Of a DNA stretch of 64,000 nt, positions 21,249 through 32,230 are shown one piece after another. Where the stretch lies: positions 12,141,355 through 12,205,354 of the forward strand of contig JAGTTD010000005.1 in assembly GCA_018398585.1 (NCBI GenBank), read 5' to 3'. The DNA comes from Simmondsia chinensis. Its lineage: Eukaryota; Streptophyta; Magnoliopsida; Caryophyllales; Simmondsiaceae. A model generated the notes under the pieces. The model did not search any database. It was not told the origin of the DNA and saw only the letters and a list, made by a program, of their open reading frames with translations. How positions within the stretch are numbered: the stretch's first letter is position 1; the number at the start of each line of letters is the position of its first letter. Position numbers and translations under genes: made by a program.

Positions 21249-22200
21249 TCAGAAGAAAATATATATATAACTTTAGGAAAAATTCAAAAAGAAGAAATAT
21301 CCTTCTCAAGAGAACGAATAAAAAACTTTGAAAGACAACAAAAAGTAAAATTTGAAAAAATATACAAAAAATCAATCTTTAGTTTCTAGTCTTAAAAAAT
21401 ATTCGAACAATATTATGGAAATACCCAAGCACTTCTTAATGTTGAAGGAATGACAAAAATATCTTTATTTAGCAAAGAAAAAATAGACCTATGGAGAACA
21501 AAATATCCTAAGGTAAAATACATACATGTAGGATTAATCCAAGTCAAAATAACGACTCTCTTTAGAGCAGGGATTGATGCTCCCTTAACAGCTATAGTAT
21601 TTGATAAAAGATTTTATGATCTTATGAAAACTGTAATAGGAGGTGTAAGGTCAAATTTGGTTAATGGAATAGTTTGGTTTGAAATAAAACCAAATTTCTT
21701 TATCTCGACTACCTTTCGTTTAATAGAGGACACAGTTAAAGTAAGAATCTATGTATAAAACCTTGATACGTGTTATAAAGTAGAAGACCTGTCAATTAGA
21801 TGGATAACAATCCATGAACTAACGAACATTACAAAAACATAAGTAAAAGACTTTAATAAAAATATTGTTGAAGTTTTTGAATCAGCTTATGAAAAATATG
21901 AAAAAAAACTATAAAACTAAGATTAGTAGATTGGAGAGATATTGGAATACCTAAAGAATGTAGCCTAGAAAAACTTACCTATGACTTTAATGAGGAGGAA
22001 AGCAATCCACAACAAGGTTATATAGAACTAATAACATCAGGAAACAACCTCTATTTTACAGAATCTAACTCTAATAAACTATGGACTAAAAATAATTTAG
22101 CACAAACATAAAAACATCGATTATCAAATACAGAAGAATTAGATAATACAAAATAAGAAGCGTCACCATCATCAAGCTCAATAAATTCAAAAGACTATAA
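21249..22200 (+). pseudogene. Caulimovirid movement protein region, broken
   Basis: The best-kept part (21450-21758) runs through KYIHVGLIQVKITTLF, GIDAPLTAIVFDKRF and GIVWFEIKPNFFISTTF. These correspond to the beta-strand core of the 30K movement protein superfamily, which widens plasmodesmata for cell-to-cell spread. A stop follows VRIYV and the C-terminal half continues with further stops (DLSIRWITIHELTNITKT). It lies after the coat region, which is the order in cavemo- and solendoviruses and the reverse of badna- and petuviruses. Confidence 0.75.
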
Positions 22201-22572
22201 AAAACTAGAAATACTTGTCTACCGGGAATATCCTATAGGAAAGAACAAATAAATTCATTACAAGTGTTCAGAGGAGAAAATGACAAAATATTTTTTGTCC
22301 CAAAATAGGAAAAAAAGCAATACTCTTATGTTACAGGATATTTTCTGTTTAAAGAGTATAAACCATATTCTTTAAGTATTAATCGAAACAGGAGCCATTG
22401 CTTTATCTTTTAAATGAAATGCCGTACCACCTAAAGAAGGGTAGAAATGAAAAATCCAATATTAGTTAGAGGAGCTGATGGGAACGAAACCACAATTCAT
22501 TTAAAAATTAAAGACATAGCTATATGGTTAAATGAAAAAAGATTCATAATACCTAAAATCCACTGTTTTCTT
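22201..22572 (+). pseudogene. Caulimovirid aspartic protease, Asp to Glu, truncated by insertion
   Basis: The catalytic motif reads IETGA (22382-22396), where an aspartate would be expected. A stop follows a few codons later. The frame at 22447 continues with MKNPILVRGADGNETTIHL and FIIPKIHCFL before the copia-like LTR starts. The protease processes the viral polyproteins; this copy is inactive. Confidence 0.65.
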
Positions 22573-24433
22573 TGTTGGGAACATATTTCAAAATTTTTTT
22601 TCCGAAACGGCTTGAGAGGGCACAACGGAAAACTAATTTAAAATTTTTAATTTTAAATCTAAAGCCATTACCTAATTAAATTATTCAATTAGATCTAAAT
22701 CGCGCTCTAATAGATTCATAATATGACACCAAAAAAAATATTGAATAATGCAAGTATAAATATAGTATGTAGAATAAACGAAATAAATGAAAATAAATTA
22801 AATATTAAATACTTAATTTAGACATACCTGAAAAGTGAATCCCGATTCCAATTTGAAGATCTGAAATGGGTAGAAGACTTCTTGACACCTCAAGGTCTTT
22901 TTTACAATAACCTCTTCTAGCACTGGGAGGGTGGGCTCCTAAAAATATTTAACTTAGAAAAAATTTCGGAACAAAATTTTTCCTTCAATCTTTCTGAAAA
23001 ATAATTTTTCAAAAGTATTATGTAAAACAATAATTTAAAAAACCTCTAAAATAATTTCAGGATTTTAACCTTATTTCATAATAATCACTTCAAAACACAT
23101 GTAAAACACGTTTATATAGAAACGAAAATAAAAGGCAGTAACGTGCGTGTCACAAAACGTAATCCTGTGAAAGTCAAATATGTTGTTGCTCTTTTTTTAA
23201 ATAGCAGTGCCATGTGTCAGCATGGTACTGGGTGACAAAATCAAATATGATCCCTCCCTGCACATGTTTTTGGTTTTTGTTCTAGACCAGCATATTTATT
23301 GTATTATATATTTATCTCATATATATATTTATTTAGTATAAAAATTTATTTACCTCATTAATAAATAATTTATCTCATAAATTTATTTTTTAAATATTTT
23401 CAAAAGTATGCTTAAGCTGAGGCTTGCGAAAAGACCACAGGGACAATCTAACACTAACTCCAAATGGTTTAAATCTGATTATCATCTTATAATAACAATT
23501 GATTATCATTTAGTAAAATTTAATTCTACTAGATAAGTTTTACTACACTCCAGAATTAAATATATTCACTCAAGAATTTTTCAAATAACTTTTATTATGA
23601 CAATTAACCTCTTTAGTGGATATCTGTGAGCAAAAGTAACTTTAACTACTATCGTTACTTTTCTCACATCGCTTGCCATAGTTCCCAACTCACCCTACTC
23701 GAACAATTCAATAATGCAGAAACAGTTTTCATATTAATTTCAAATGCCAAACATATAAAATACTCTGGCTAAAGATTCCAGAATCTATTCATATATTTGT
23801 GAATCAACTAAGGGAATATTTTTATCTCGTTAGAGAATATAGATTCCACGTAAAACAAATGTTCCTGCCACACTTTAATGTTACCCAACGTACGTAAGAT
23901 TCAAATCAACGCACTTTGACTAATCTTTTTGGCACATCAAAGCAACGGACGATCCATGCACGGGCTCACACTGTTTCCTGGATTTAGAGTTATTGTCTTA
24001 CAAGATTTAATTATTTCTGAAAGCAATTAGAGAAACAACTAATTCAGATGGTCCTACTCAGTGTTCCAATATTATTGACTACACCAACATAATACTCTTA
24101 GATCCCTATTCACATCACCAGGACAAGTCATCAAAAGTATCATATTATAGTCTTATCAGATAAGTTGTTCAAACTTGTCAACGACTATGAACATACTTTG
24201 ACAACATATCATTAGTCTGATCTAAGTCTATCTATGATTCAATCTCATTGACCACTTGGACCAAAACTGACATGTCATCTTGGACTACGTCCATCTCATG
24301 GAACATTTTAGAAAATAATCACACGCATGTTGGGCTCGTAAAACATAATTAGACAATAAATAATTAAAATAATTTCATTTATTTAATATTTAAAACTAAC
24401 TAATTGGTTTTTTTTAGAATGCCAATTCCAACA
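22573..24433 (-). repeat. Copia-like element LTR (3' copy by orientation)
   Basis: It begins TGTTGGGAACATATTTC and ends AATTCCAACA on the plus strand. It is alignable along its whole length with 36317-38170, for example at ctaaagc.attacctaatta, acacctcaaggtctttttta and cccaacgtacgtaagatt. Confidence 0.92.
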
Positions 24434-24450
24434 ATCTCCCACTTACCCTA
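24434..24450 (-). other. Copia-like element polypurine tract
   Basis: The minus strand reads gggtaagtgggagat directly before the LTR start TGTTGGAATTGG. Confidence 0.75.
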
Positions 24451-24905
24451 AACCCAATTAGCCCTACATTGCATAACTAACCATAAGGATCCGTAAACTC
24501 TTTGACTAAAAACTTCATCAATACTGATCTCTCACTATCTCATTCCTTTGCTCACAGACTTTGATATACTAGAAATCTTCTGAGTGAAGTAGTCTACTCA
24601 AGAACTTCACGGCTATCAAGTACCCGACTTCTATAGTGAAATGAGCAATACAAGACTGCTTCTCTCTTCACCATCTAATGACTCCCACTACAAGGGTAAA
24701 TAGGAATTCTAACATCAAATGTCTAAACTCCCTTTTGAAACAAATGACTAATGACAAACTCACATTCTTTCTTTTGAATCTCTCATAAGCTTGATTCTAA
24801 GAATATAATGTGCTCATCTTCGGTCTTTCACTTTAAACTAGCTGGACAATTAAATCTTAATAGCTCATGACAATTCTACACCATTTTTAATGAGCAAAAT
24901 GCCAT
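24451..24905 (-). other. Copia-like element 3' interior, no coding seen
   Basis: This is what remains between the nested chromovirus and the left LTR. I could not find RNase H motifs here. Confidence 0.5.
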
Positions 24906-24910
24906 ATTTA

Positions 24911-25337
24911 TGTTAAGCCTCCAGTTCAACTAGAAGTCTAACCTTGTGAAAGAGAGAGTTTAGATGAGAAAATAAGTTAAGGAGATGAGAAATTAGAGAG
25001 AGAATTAGATCAGAGAGAAAAATTATCTCAAAGAGATTAGGTTGTATTTGATTGAATCATGAATCTTACACTTAAGCCTACTGCTTATAGAAATCTAGTT
25101 ACAATGTATCAAGACAAGATCCAACCGACTAACAACTAGCTCAGTTGCCACATTTGACCATCACTTGACTTACTTAACTGACTTAACCGACTAATACAAG
25201 ACTTGGCGCCAAACTAGCAATTCAAACCTAACACAGCAAGCAGCTAAGACAACATACCAGCAACTAATCAAACCAGGCTTCAATTATCAAAAGCTAAACA
25301 GCAACCACCAAAGACCTTCTACAACACGGTCATAACA
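24911..25337 (-). repeat. Nested chromovirus LTR (3' copy by orientation)
   Basis: It starts TGTTAAGCCTCC and ends CATAACA on the plus strand, 427 bp. It shares gaactagaagtctaacct or close matches with 30320-30746. Confidence 0.92.
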
Positions 25338-25352
25338 TTTCCCTCCTCTTGA
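25338..25352 (-). other. Nested chromovirus polypurine tract
   Basis: The minus strand reads caagaggagggaaa directly before the LTR start TGTTATG. Confidence 0.8.
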
Positions 25353-25594
25353 AAACATTCTTGTCCTCAAGAATGAAAGCTAGGAAATTGACTCTTTAAG
25401 AATTGAAGCTCCTCCCAAGTCGAAAATTTGTCATCTAGATTGGCCCACTACACTAAAACCTCTTATCTAACTCTGTCACCATCTTTCGACTTACGAGACT
25501 TATGAGAATCAAGCACAACAACAGGTTCCAGCAAAATAGCTCCATTTGAGGCTGCGTCAGGAGGTTGAATTAAGCTTTCACAACCTCTCTTCAC
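25353..25594 (-). pseudogene. Chromodomain of nested chromovirus, stop-interrupted
   Basis: After a stop following HHVFHVSFLMK, the minus strand continues through a linker (AILLEPVVVLD) to EVLV, a stop where Gln or Lys is usual, WANLDDKFSTWEELQFLKS. This is the chromodomain core that tethers integrase to chromatin. It may once have ended the pol frame. Confidence 0.72.
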
Positions 25595-26490
25595 CTATTT
25601 CATGAGGAAGGACACATGAAAAACATGATGAATGTAAGAGTTAGGTGGTAAGTCAAGCTTATAAGCAACTTTGCCAATCTTTTTTAAGATCTTGTATGGT
25701 CCAAAGAACCTAGCGCACAACTTCACATTCCTTCTCACGGCCATGGTTGATTGTCTGTAAGGTTGTAACTTCAGATAGACCATGTCTCCAACTTCAAAAT
25801 TTCTATCCACATGCTTCCTATTTGCATAAAACTTCATTTTAGCTTGTGCTTGATGGAGATTGTCCTTCAACACTTGCATCAATTGCCTCCTTTGCTGAAG
25901 TAAATCAGCCACTTTAGGTACGGTTGACACAATGCCTTGCAACATCAATGGTGTTGGGGGATCATAGCCATGGAGAGCTTTGAATGGAGTAGTTCTAATA
26001 GAAGCATGAGCATGAGTATTGTACCAATACTCCGCCAAAGATAGCCACTTACTCCACACCTTGGGGTGATTAAACACCATACTCCTAAGGTATTGCTCAA
26101 TGCATTGGTTGACTCTTTCAGTTTGTCCATTGGTTTGGGGATGGTATGATGAACTAAGAGCCAAGGTTGTTTTCATCAATTTGAACAATTCTTTCCGAAA
26201 ATGGCTAGTAAAGATCCTGCCACGATCTGATACAATAGATTGAGGCAACCCATGTAACTTATAGATGTTGTCCAAGAAGCTCTTAGCTAATTTCTCAGTT
26301 CTTACTGGTCTAGCCAAGCCAATGAAATGACTGAATTTGGTGAATCGATCCACCACAACCCATATAATCTCCTTTCCTTCTGATTTGGGCAAACCTTCAA
26401 TAAAGTCCATGCTAATGTTTTGCCAAGCTCCTTCAGGGACCGGTAAAGGTTGAAGAAGACCTTGATATCTATAATCTCCTAGCTTAGTTT
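25595..26490 (-). pseudogene. Nested chromovirus integrase core and C-terminus, open
   Basis: The frame is open from a stop at about 26490 to 25595. It carries MDFIEGLP (first catalytic Asp), SDRGRIFTSHF (second Asp), YHPQTNGQTERVN (catalytic Glu), then the C-terminal FEVGDMVYLKLQPYRQ and FFGPYKILKKIG blocks. The whole DDE catalytic set is therefore intact. The stop after the upstream zinc finger (CEVC) separates it from the rest of pol. Confidence 0.88.
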
Positions 26491-26491
26491 T

Positions 26492-26944
26492 CTAACAAAC
26501 CTCACAAGTTTGAACGAAATCAGCAACTGCCTTCTTCATGCCTGTCCAATAGAAATAAGCTTTAAGCCTTTGGTAGGTGCCTTCAACTCCAGAGTGTCCT
26601 CCCCATGCTGACTCATGTGAAGCACTAATGATTTGTTGTCTTAAATCAGTGGAAGATCCAATATACAATTCCTTCAATCTAATAATTCCTTTCACAACAG
26701 ACACCTCTGCATCAGTGGCTTCACTGCCAGTCTTGCTCACATTGAAAGCAGTAATGCATTCTTGTGCTAAAGGATCATCTTCATAGGACTTATATACCTC
26801 ATTAACCCAAGCTGGAAGTATAATTGATACTGCTCCACAAAATGCTAACTCACAATCTTCCAATCTTCGAGATAATGCATCAGCTACAGCATTATCTTTC
26901 CCTTTCTTGTATTCAATGTCATAATCAAGCCCCAACATCTTCAT
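26492..26944 (-). pseudogene. Nested chromovirus RNase H end and integrase zinc finger
   Basis: The open stretch begins LGLDYDIEYKKGKDNAVAD, the RNase H C-terminal signature with the last conserved Asp. It runs through a linker to HESAWGGHSG and FVQTCEVC, an intact His-His-Cys-Cys zinc-binding set of integrase. A frameshift at about 26945-26990 separates it from the preceding RNase H part (GHYFIIKADHQSLKHLLEQ). Confidence 0.85.
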
Positions 26945-27057
26945 TAATCCTTTCTTCTGGATTTTTGTAACAATTTTCTTGCTCTAAAAGATGTTTCAGA
27001 CTTTGATGGTCTGCCTTAATTATGAAATAATGCCCATCCAAGTAATGCCTCCACTTA
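26945..27057 (-). pseudogene. Nested chromovirus RNase H middle, frameshifted
   Basis: The minus strand reads DKWRHYLDGHYFIIKADHQS and then HLLEQENCYKNPEERI. The first part holds a conserved Asp of RNase H. The stretch links the two longer open pieces but lies in different frames. Confidence 0.75.
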
Positions 27058-27950
27058 TCAACAGCAAGCAGAATTGAGGTACTCCTTTTCATAAGTGGAT
27101 AAAACTTGGTTCTTAGGACTCGAAGCTTGGCTGAGGTAAGCTATTGGCTTCCCTTCTTGAGACAGAATAGCCCCAATTCCACTTCCACAAGCATCTGTTT
27201 CCAGGATGAATCTCAAAGTGAAGGTAGGCATTGCTAGAACTGGTGCCTTACACATTGCAGACTTCAAGGCTTCGAATGCTTCTTGAGCTTTGTCTGACCA
27301 CTTAAAGGAATCCTTCTTCAACAATTCAGTTACAAGTTTGGCCATAGCTCCATAGTTAGCAACAAACTTTTGATAATAACCTATCAAGCCCAAAAATCCT
27401 CTTAACTGCTTCAAAGTCATAGGTACAAGCCAATCCACCATAGCTTGCACCTTGGAAGGATTTGTAGAGACCCCTTCATAAGATATCACATGGACTAAAT
27501 ACTCTAAATGCGTTTGAGCAAAGGAACACTTAGCCAATTTGGCATATAACTTATGCTTGCGCATGACCAAGAACACTTCCCTTAAATGCTTTAGATGTTC
27601 TTCAAGTGAGGTGTTGTAAATTAGAATGTCATCAAAAAATACCAATACAATCTTCCTCAAGAACTGCTTGAAAACATCATTCATAAGAGCCTGGAAGGTA
27701 GATGGAGCATTGATCAGTCCAAATGGCATGACCACAAATTCAAAGTGTCCATGATGTGTTCTGAATGTAGTTTTATACACATTTTGCTCCAACACTCTAA
27801 TTTGGTGATAGCCTTGCCTCAAATCCAGTTTGGAGAAGACTAGTGCTCCATGTAATTCATCAAGCAAGTCTTCTATGACAGGAATTGGAAACTTATCCTT
27901 CACTGTCATTGAATTTAGCTCTGTAGTCTATGCACATTCTTGCTGTTCCA
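27058..27950 (-). pseudogene. Nested chromovirus reverse transcriptase and RNase H start
   Basis: Open for about 283 codons: KDKFPIPVIEDLLDELHGA, FSKLDLRQGYHQIRV, MPFGLINAPSTFQALMNDV, then the active site VFFDDILIY with both aspartates, the thumb and connection, and RNase H ETDACGSGIGAILSQEGKP with its first Asp. The stop after YLNSACC ends it within RNase H. Upstream, a frame change near 27920 cuts off the fingers. This is the most complete polymerase in the window. Confidence 0.9.
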
Positions 27951-28251
27951 TCTTTCTTCTTAACAAGGATTACAAGAAAAGCAAAAGAGCTGTGACTCTA
28001 CCTTATGAAACTTGTCTTGAGTAAGTCATCCATCTGCTTCTCAATTTCTGTCTTTTGAGCATGAGGATACTTTTATGGTCTTAACTTCATAGGTTCTGCA
28101 TCAGACTTGAGAGGGATAGCATGATCGAAGCTCCTCTTAGGAGGTAAGGCCTAAGGCAATTCAAACAAATCTTCAAATTTCTCTATCACTGCCTGAACTT
28201 TAGGTTGAGTAATCTTCACCCCTTCAGTTGGAGATATAGCAAACAATTGTC

Positions 28252-28790
28252 CTACCCACTGGTAAGCACATTTCTTGAATTCTTTCTCCAATTCTTGCCA
28301 TTCATAGTCTGTAATTGAGCCTGATCTGCTATACCCTGCAAAGTGACTTTAGATCCTTGAATCTCAAATGAGACTGTCAACTTAGCAAAGTCGAAGAGAA
28401 CTGGACTGTAAGATCTCATCCAATTTACCCCAAGGACCATGCCACATCCACCCAAAGGCAAGATCCTGAAGTCATAATCAAACTTGCGGTCTTGCATCAG
28501 CCACTGGAATTCTTGGTATTTATTCTGAGTTAACACTGAATTCCCATCTGCAACTGTCACTGCCAAAGGATGTGTCTTGATTACTTCATGTCCCACCTTC
28601 TTCACCACTTTTGGATAGACAAAACTATGGGTGCTCCCATTATCAATCAAAATTATGATTAATCTCTTTCCTGCTTTCCCCTTGATCCTTATGGTGTTAT
28701 GAGTTCCATTGCCAGTTAATGCTTTAATATAAATTTCAACTTCATCTTCTCTAAGTTCCTCTAGTGACTCTTGTTCTGAACTATCATTAT
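28252..28790 (-). pseudogene. Nested chromovirus aspartic protease, motif intact
   Basis: The open frame reads IILIDNGSTHSFVYPKVV, with the catalytic aspartate kept (D-N-G-S), then the family blocks VADGNSVL, LPLGGCGMVLGVNWM and FDFAKLTVSF. It continues to about residue 188 before a stop. Of the four retroelement or viral proteases read in this window this is the only one with its aspartate. Confidence 0.85.
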
Positions 28791-30255
28791 CCACTTCAGA
28801 TTCTTCACTACCAAACAATTCCTCAGCACTCTTTCCCCTAGCTGATATGAGGAATTTTGGGATACATTTATGGCCAAATTGATATGGTTGATTGCATTTG
28901 AAATAAAGCCTTTGTGGCTTCTTCTCACTAGATCGACTGGCCTTGGACTTAACAGCCTCTTTCTATTTCTTAGAACTGCTTCCACAATACCTTGATCCTT
29001 CATTTGAAGCAAGAACTGTTGCCTTAAACAGCTTGGCCTTAGCATAAGCTTAGACAGTGTTACAGGATCAACAACCTTAACAAGTTTCTTAACGTTGGGC
29101 TTGAAGCCACTTATGAAACTTAAGAATAGTACGACTCAGTAGCTTCAAGATAGGTAGTTATCATGCTTGCTGTAAGGTTCTCAAACCTTGTCATATACTC
29201 CTTCGCCGAAGTTTCTTGTATCACTTTATTAAATCTATCAACAATATCACTGGAATCTTCCTCTCCATATAGCTCACAAAGCTCTTTCACAAATTCAGCC
29301 TAAGAAAGTGTAGGATTGTTCTTCAATAAACTGTAAAACCACACCTCATGGTCTCCCAAAAGATACACATATGCTATCTTCACCTTCTCAAAACCATCAA
29401 TGTGGTAGAAATGGAAATAATGATCGCGTCTTCTTAGCCATGAATGAGGTTGCTTCCCTTCGAAAGGATCTATCTGAACTCTTGGCTGCTTGTAACCACT
29501 ACTTTTGTTATTGGATGAAGTATCATTACTTCCTGAATGTTGCTGGTGCCACTGACCAGGTGAATGATCAAGCTGTTCGGCATTAGAATTGGCAGATCTG
29601 AAGTGAATTGGATGATCAGGAGGTCAATCATTCTGTCCTAGAATTAAGCTGGTAGCTCGTGACTGAACTTGATTAGATGGATGATCTTGTGCTCTGGCAG
29701 TTACCTCAGCTTCTTGAATCTGATCTTGAGATCTAACAAAAGCCACTTGAGCACGATCTTGAGGTCTAGCAGTAATATTTGGCATTTGAGGATTCACCTC
29801 ATCAAGAAGCCTGCTCTGTTGATTCATGTGTAACAGACTAGTAGGAAATATAGGTTCAGGAGTAGTTGACACATTTTGCTTATTGAATTGGTTGCGCGAC
29901 TCATCGAACTTCTCTTCAATGTTCTGTGTCTGTTGATTCAATCTATCTGTGATCCTTTCCTCAAACTCTTGAGCTTGCTGATTAACACGATCAGTTATCT
30001 TTTCCTCGAAACCTTGCAATTATTGAGACAGTAGGCCTTCATTCCTTTGATTGTTTTCTCTTAAAACCTGCCTCATCTGTTGAAGCATTTGATATTTATC
30101 CTCTTGCCTCTACTGCTGAATCCGATTGAACATTAGATCCATCTGCAATGACAGTTGATCATTCGTAACAAACAGTACCTCTCTTGCAGCACTTGCTCCA
30201 ACCGCTGCAGCATAGGAGACATTAGGATCAACAAATGTACTCCAGCTCCTGATCG
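28791..30255 (-). pseudogene. Nested chromovirus gag, broken
   Basis: It starts near MSSGVTTRSG. An N-terminal Gln/Glu-rich, probably coiled-coil stretch (ITDRVNQQAQEFEERITD, 29624-30019) is followed by the gag core (WLRRRDHYFHFYHIDG, then EFVKELCELYGEE) and a knuckle near 28880-28920 reading YFKCNQPYQFGHKC, where the first Cys is Tyr. Stops and shifts occur between these blocks. The protein would form the particle around element RNA. Confidence 0.72.
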
Positions 30256-30305
30256 CGTAGTAACACCACTAGACATTGCTAATTGCTGATTCTTGCGCTT
30301 CACCA

Positions 30306-30317
30306 GCTTTGATACCA
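30306..30317 (-). other. Nested chromovirus primer-binding site
   Basis: The minus strand reads TGGTATCAAAGC two bases after the LTR end, complementary to initiator tRNA-Met with one substitution. Confidence 0.85.
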
Positions 30318-30319
30318 AT

Positions 30320-30746
30320 TATTAAACCTCTAGTCGAACTAGAAGTCTAACCTTGTGAAAGAGAGAGTTTAGACGAGAAAAAAAGTGAAGGAGATGAAAA
30401 ATTAGAGAGAGAATTAAATGAGAGAGAGAAAATATCTCAAAGAGATTAGGTTGTATTTGATTGAATCATGAATCTTACACTTAAGCCTACTACTTATAGA
30501 AATCTAGTTACCACGTATCAAGACAAGATCCAACTGACTAACAACTAGCTCAGCCGCCACATTTGACCATCACTTGACTTACTTAGCCGAGTTAATCGAC
30601 TAATACAAGACTTGGCGCCAAACTAACAATTCAAACCTAACACAGCAAATGACTAAGATAACAAACCAGCAACAAATCAAAACAAGCTTCAATTATCAAA
30701 AGCTAAATAGCAACCACCAAAGACCTTCTGCAGCACGATCATAACA
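30320..30746 (-). repeat. Nested chromovirus LTR (5' copy by orientation)
   Basis: 427 bp. The terminal TG of the plus strand has become TA (TATTAAACC), a one-base decay of the border. The other end keeps ATAACA. Confidence 0.9.
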
Positions 30747-31568
30747 CTTTATATACAACATCTTGCAAGTCACTAATTTCTAGCTAGGTTATAAGTACTC
30801 AATGGCGGATCCAAGAAAAAAGTCATTGAGGGCACACATTATAACAAATCTTTAGCCTATCTGCGGGGTCAAGAGGTAAGTTGTCCAAATCAACTTCCTT
30901 TGGCATAAAAGAACAATTAGAGTCATTTCGATTTGAAAGTCCACTTTCACTATCTTGTGTCGATGGCCCAAATGGGGACTTTCTTTTGAAAAACCTCTCC
31001 AAAATTTTATTTGCTTAAAAATAATATATTTTTCTTTAATAATGATATCTTATACAATAATATAATTAACAAATTTAATAAACTAATTTCATAACTGTAT
31101 TTAGAACTTCATAATACAAAATGTTTAAAACTTAAGTATATATTGAAATGTTTAAATCTTGTGGTACGTAAATGATAAAATCTTTAATTTTTACTTCAAT
31201 ACTAAGCATCCAAGTCTTGAAGGCTAGAACATGACAAAAAACACAATAAATCAAGAAACAACCAAACACAATATATCAAGAAACAATCAAACATAATAAA
31301 TCAAGAAACAATCAAAATACAAGAGAGGAAGCGAGCAAAGACCTTCAAATTTCAAAGGCGAGGAGGGAGTCTAAGGGAGGGAAAGTCGGTTAGAGTCTAG
31401 AGAGAGAGTGGCATCGGCTAGTCGAAGACTCAGAGTTCACGACATCTACAACGTAGCAGCAGGAAGAGAGAGAGTTTTAGGTTTAGGAAATGAAAGTAAG
31501 AAGAGAGAAAGAGAGAATCAGGTGAGTGGGAGACTGCGTTTTAGGTTTAGAAATTGAAAGTGTGTGTT

Positions 31569-31596
31569 GGGGGGGGGGGGGGGGGGGGGGGGGGGG
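31569..31596 (+). repeat. Homopolymer tract, G28
   Basis: Twenty-eight G residues lie within the hAT-like element, in a purine-rich imperfect repeat. Confidence 0.9.
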
Positions 31597-31688
31597 AGGA
31601 GAATCGGGTGGTTGAGGGTTTTATGTTTGAAAAATGAAAGACCATGGAGAGAGGGAGAGAATCGGGTGATGGTCGGGATTTTTTTTGT

Positions 31689-31708
31689 GGGGGGGGGGGG
31701 GGGGGGGG
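31689..31708 (+). repeat. Homopolymer tract, G20
   Basis: Twenty G residues follow a T-run and gtg, in the next copy of the same imperfect repeat. Confidence 0.9.
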
Positions 31709-31859
31709 CTTATATGGGAGTGTTGGGCTGGGGGTGAGTGAGGCCCAATTATTAAAATTAATACCACTACTAGTTTTTTGGACCATGGGCCCCCAGTGGT
31801 TCTAAGTTGGATACGACCCTGCACATACTCTTATGGTTCACTAACCACATATTCCAGTC

Positions 31860-32230
31860 ATTATGACTTGTTAACCATTATGGAATCAACTATTCAATGA
31901 ATAAGATGCTTATATAAAGTCTACAAATTGACTACTTTAGTTTGCAAACTACATACTCCTGACTGTTGGCAACAAACTTTTCTAGTTGTATCATATACAT
32001 AAATTCTTCAAGATGACTATTCAAAAAATTCCGTCTTGACTTCCATTTTTTGTATCTCATCATACGAAGTACAATGGATGATAGTATCCTTATGGACTTA
32101 AGCACAACATCTGGCTAGAAGGTTTCATCAAAGACGATTCCTTCTTTTAGGGTATAACCACTGCCACTAACCCAGCCTTGAAGGTCTCAACCTTCATGTC
32201 CAGTGAAAACTTAATACCTGTAGATTCAAT
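31860..32230 (-). pseudogene. Ty1/copia reverse transcriptase relic
   Basis: Minus-strand pieces read KVETFKAGLVA, then QKMEVKTEF in the position of the copia DVKTAFLNG block (the catalytic Asp is replaced by Glu in my reading), then VCSLQTK. Stops and shifts occur every 10-20 codons. In intact elements this part begins the polymerase palm; the catalytic YVDD block and RNase H that should follow are missing here. It is the sole basis for the copia assignment. Confidence 0.65.

Larger units (their letters stand above)
18605..22572 (+). other. Endogenous caulimovirid, segment 1 (leader, coat, movement, protease)
   Basis: This is the left piece of a plant pararetrovirus copy fixed in the chromosome. 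It carries a TATA-like site, a tRNA-Met primer-binding site, then broken coat protein, movement protein and protease regions on the plus strand. It stops abruptly at 22572, where a 15.6-kb copia-like element begins. The virus reading resumes at 38171. Decay (stops, shifts) is heavy throughout. The order coat then movement in one region, and a separate transactivator at the far end, point to the Cavemovirus/Solendovirus side of Caulimoviridae. That placement is an inference from gene order. Confidence 0.8.
24911..30746 (-). mobile_element. Chromovirus (Ty3/gypsy), least decayed in the window
   Basis: A complete 5.84-kb element with equal 427-bp LTRs, primer-binding site, gag, protease, reverse transcriptase, RNase H, integrase and chromodomain, read on the minus strand. 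The probable target duplication is attta (24906-24910) and cttta (30747-30751), one mismatch. The catalytic aspartates of protease and reverse transcriptase are kept, but stops and at least two frameshifts remain. It lies inside the copia-like element and is therefore younger. Short LTRs and the C-terminal chromodomain suggest a Reina-like lineage, which is an inference. Confidence 0.94.
30800..31821. mobile_element. Possible hAT-like non-autonomous element, about 1 kb
   Basis: The left end reads CAATGGCGGATCCA and the reverse complement of the right end reads CAGGGTCGTATCCA, giving short terminal inverted repeats of hAT style. The 8-base flanks taagtact and cacatact agree at five positions. 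The interior holds GA-rich imperfect repeats (gagagaatcgggtg) and two long G tracts but no transposase. It interrupts copia-like DNA. Confidence 0.5.

Noticed and set aside
18605..22572. Viral segment as a Ty3/gypsy element
   Set aside because: A movement-protein-like core and a viroplasmin-type protein are not part of ordinary gypsy elements. No LTR pair flanks the unit; only about 50 bases repeat.
31547..31824. Proline- and pyrimidine-rich open frames on the minus strand
   Set aside because: They are translations of the G28 and G20 tracts and the purine-rich repeats between them.
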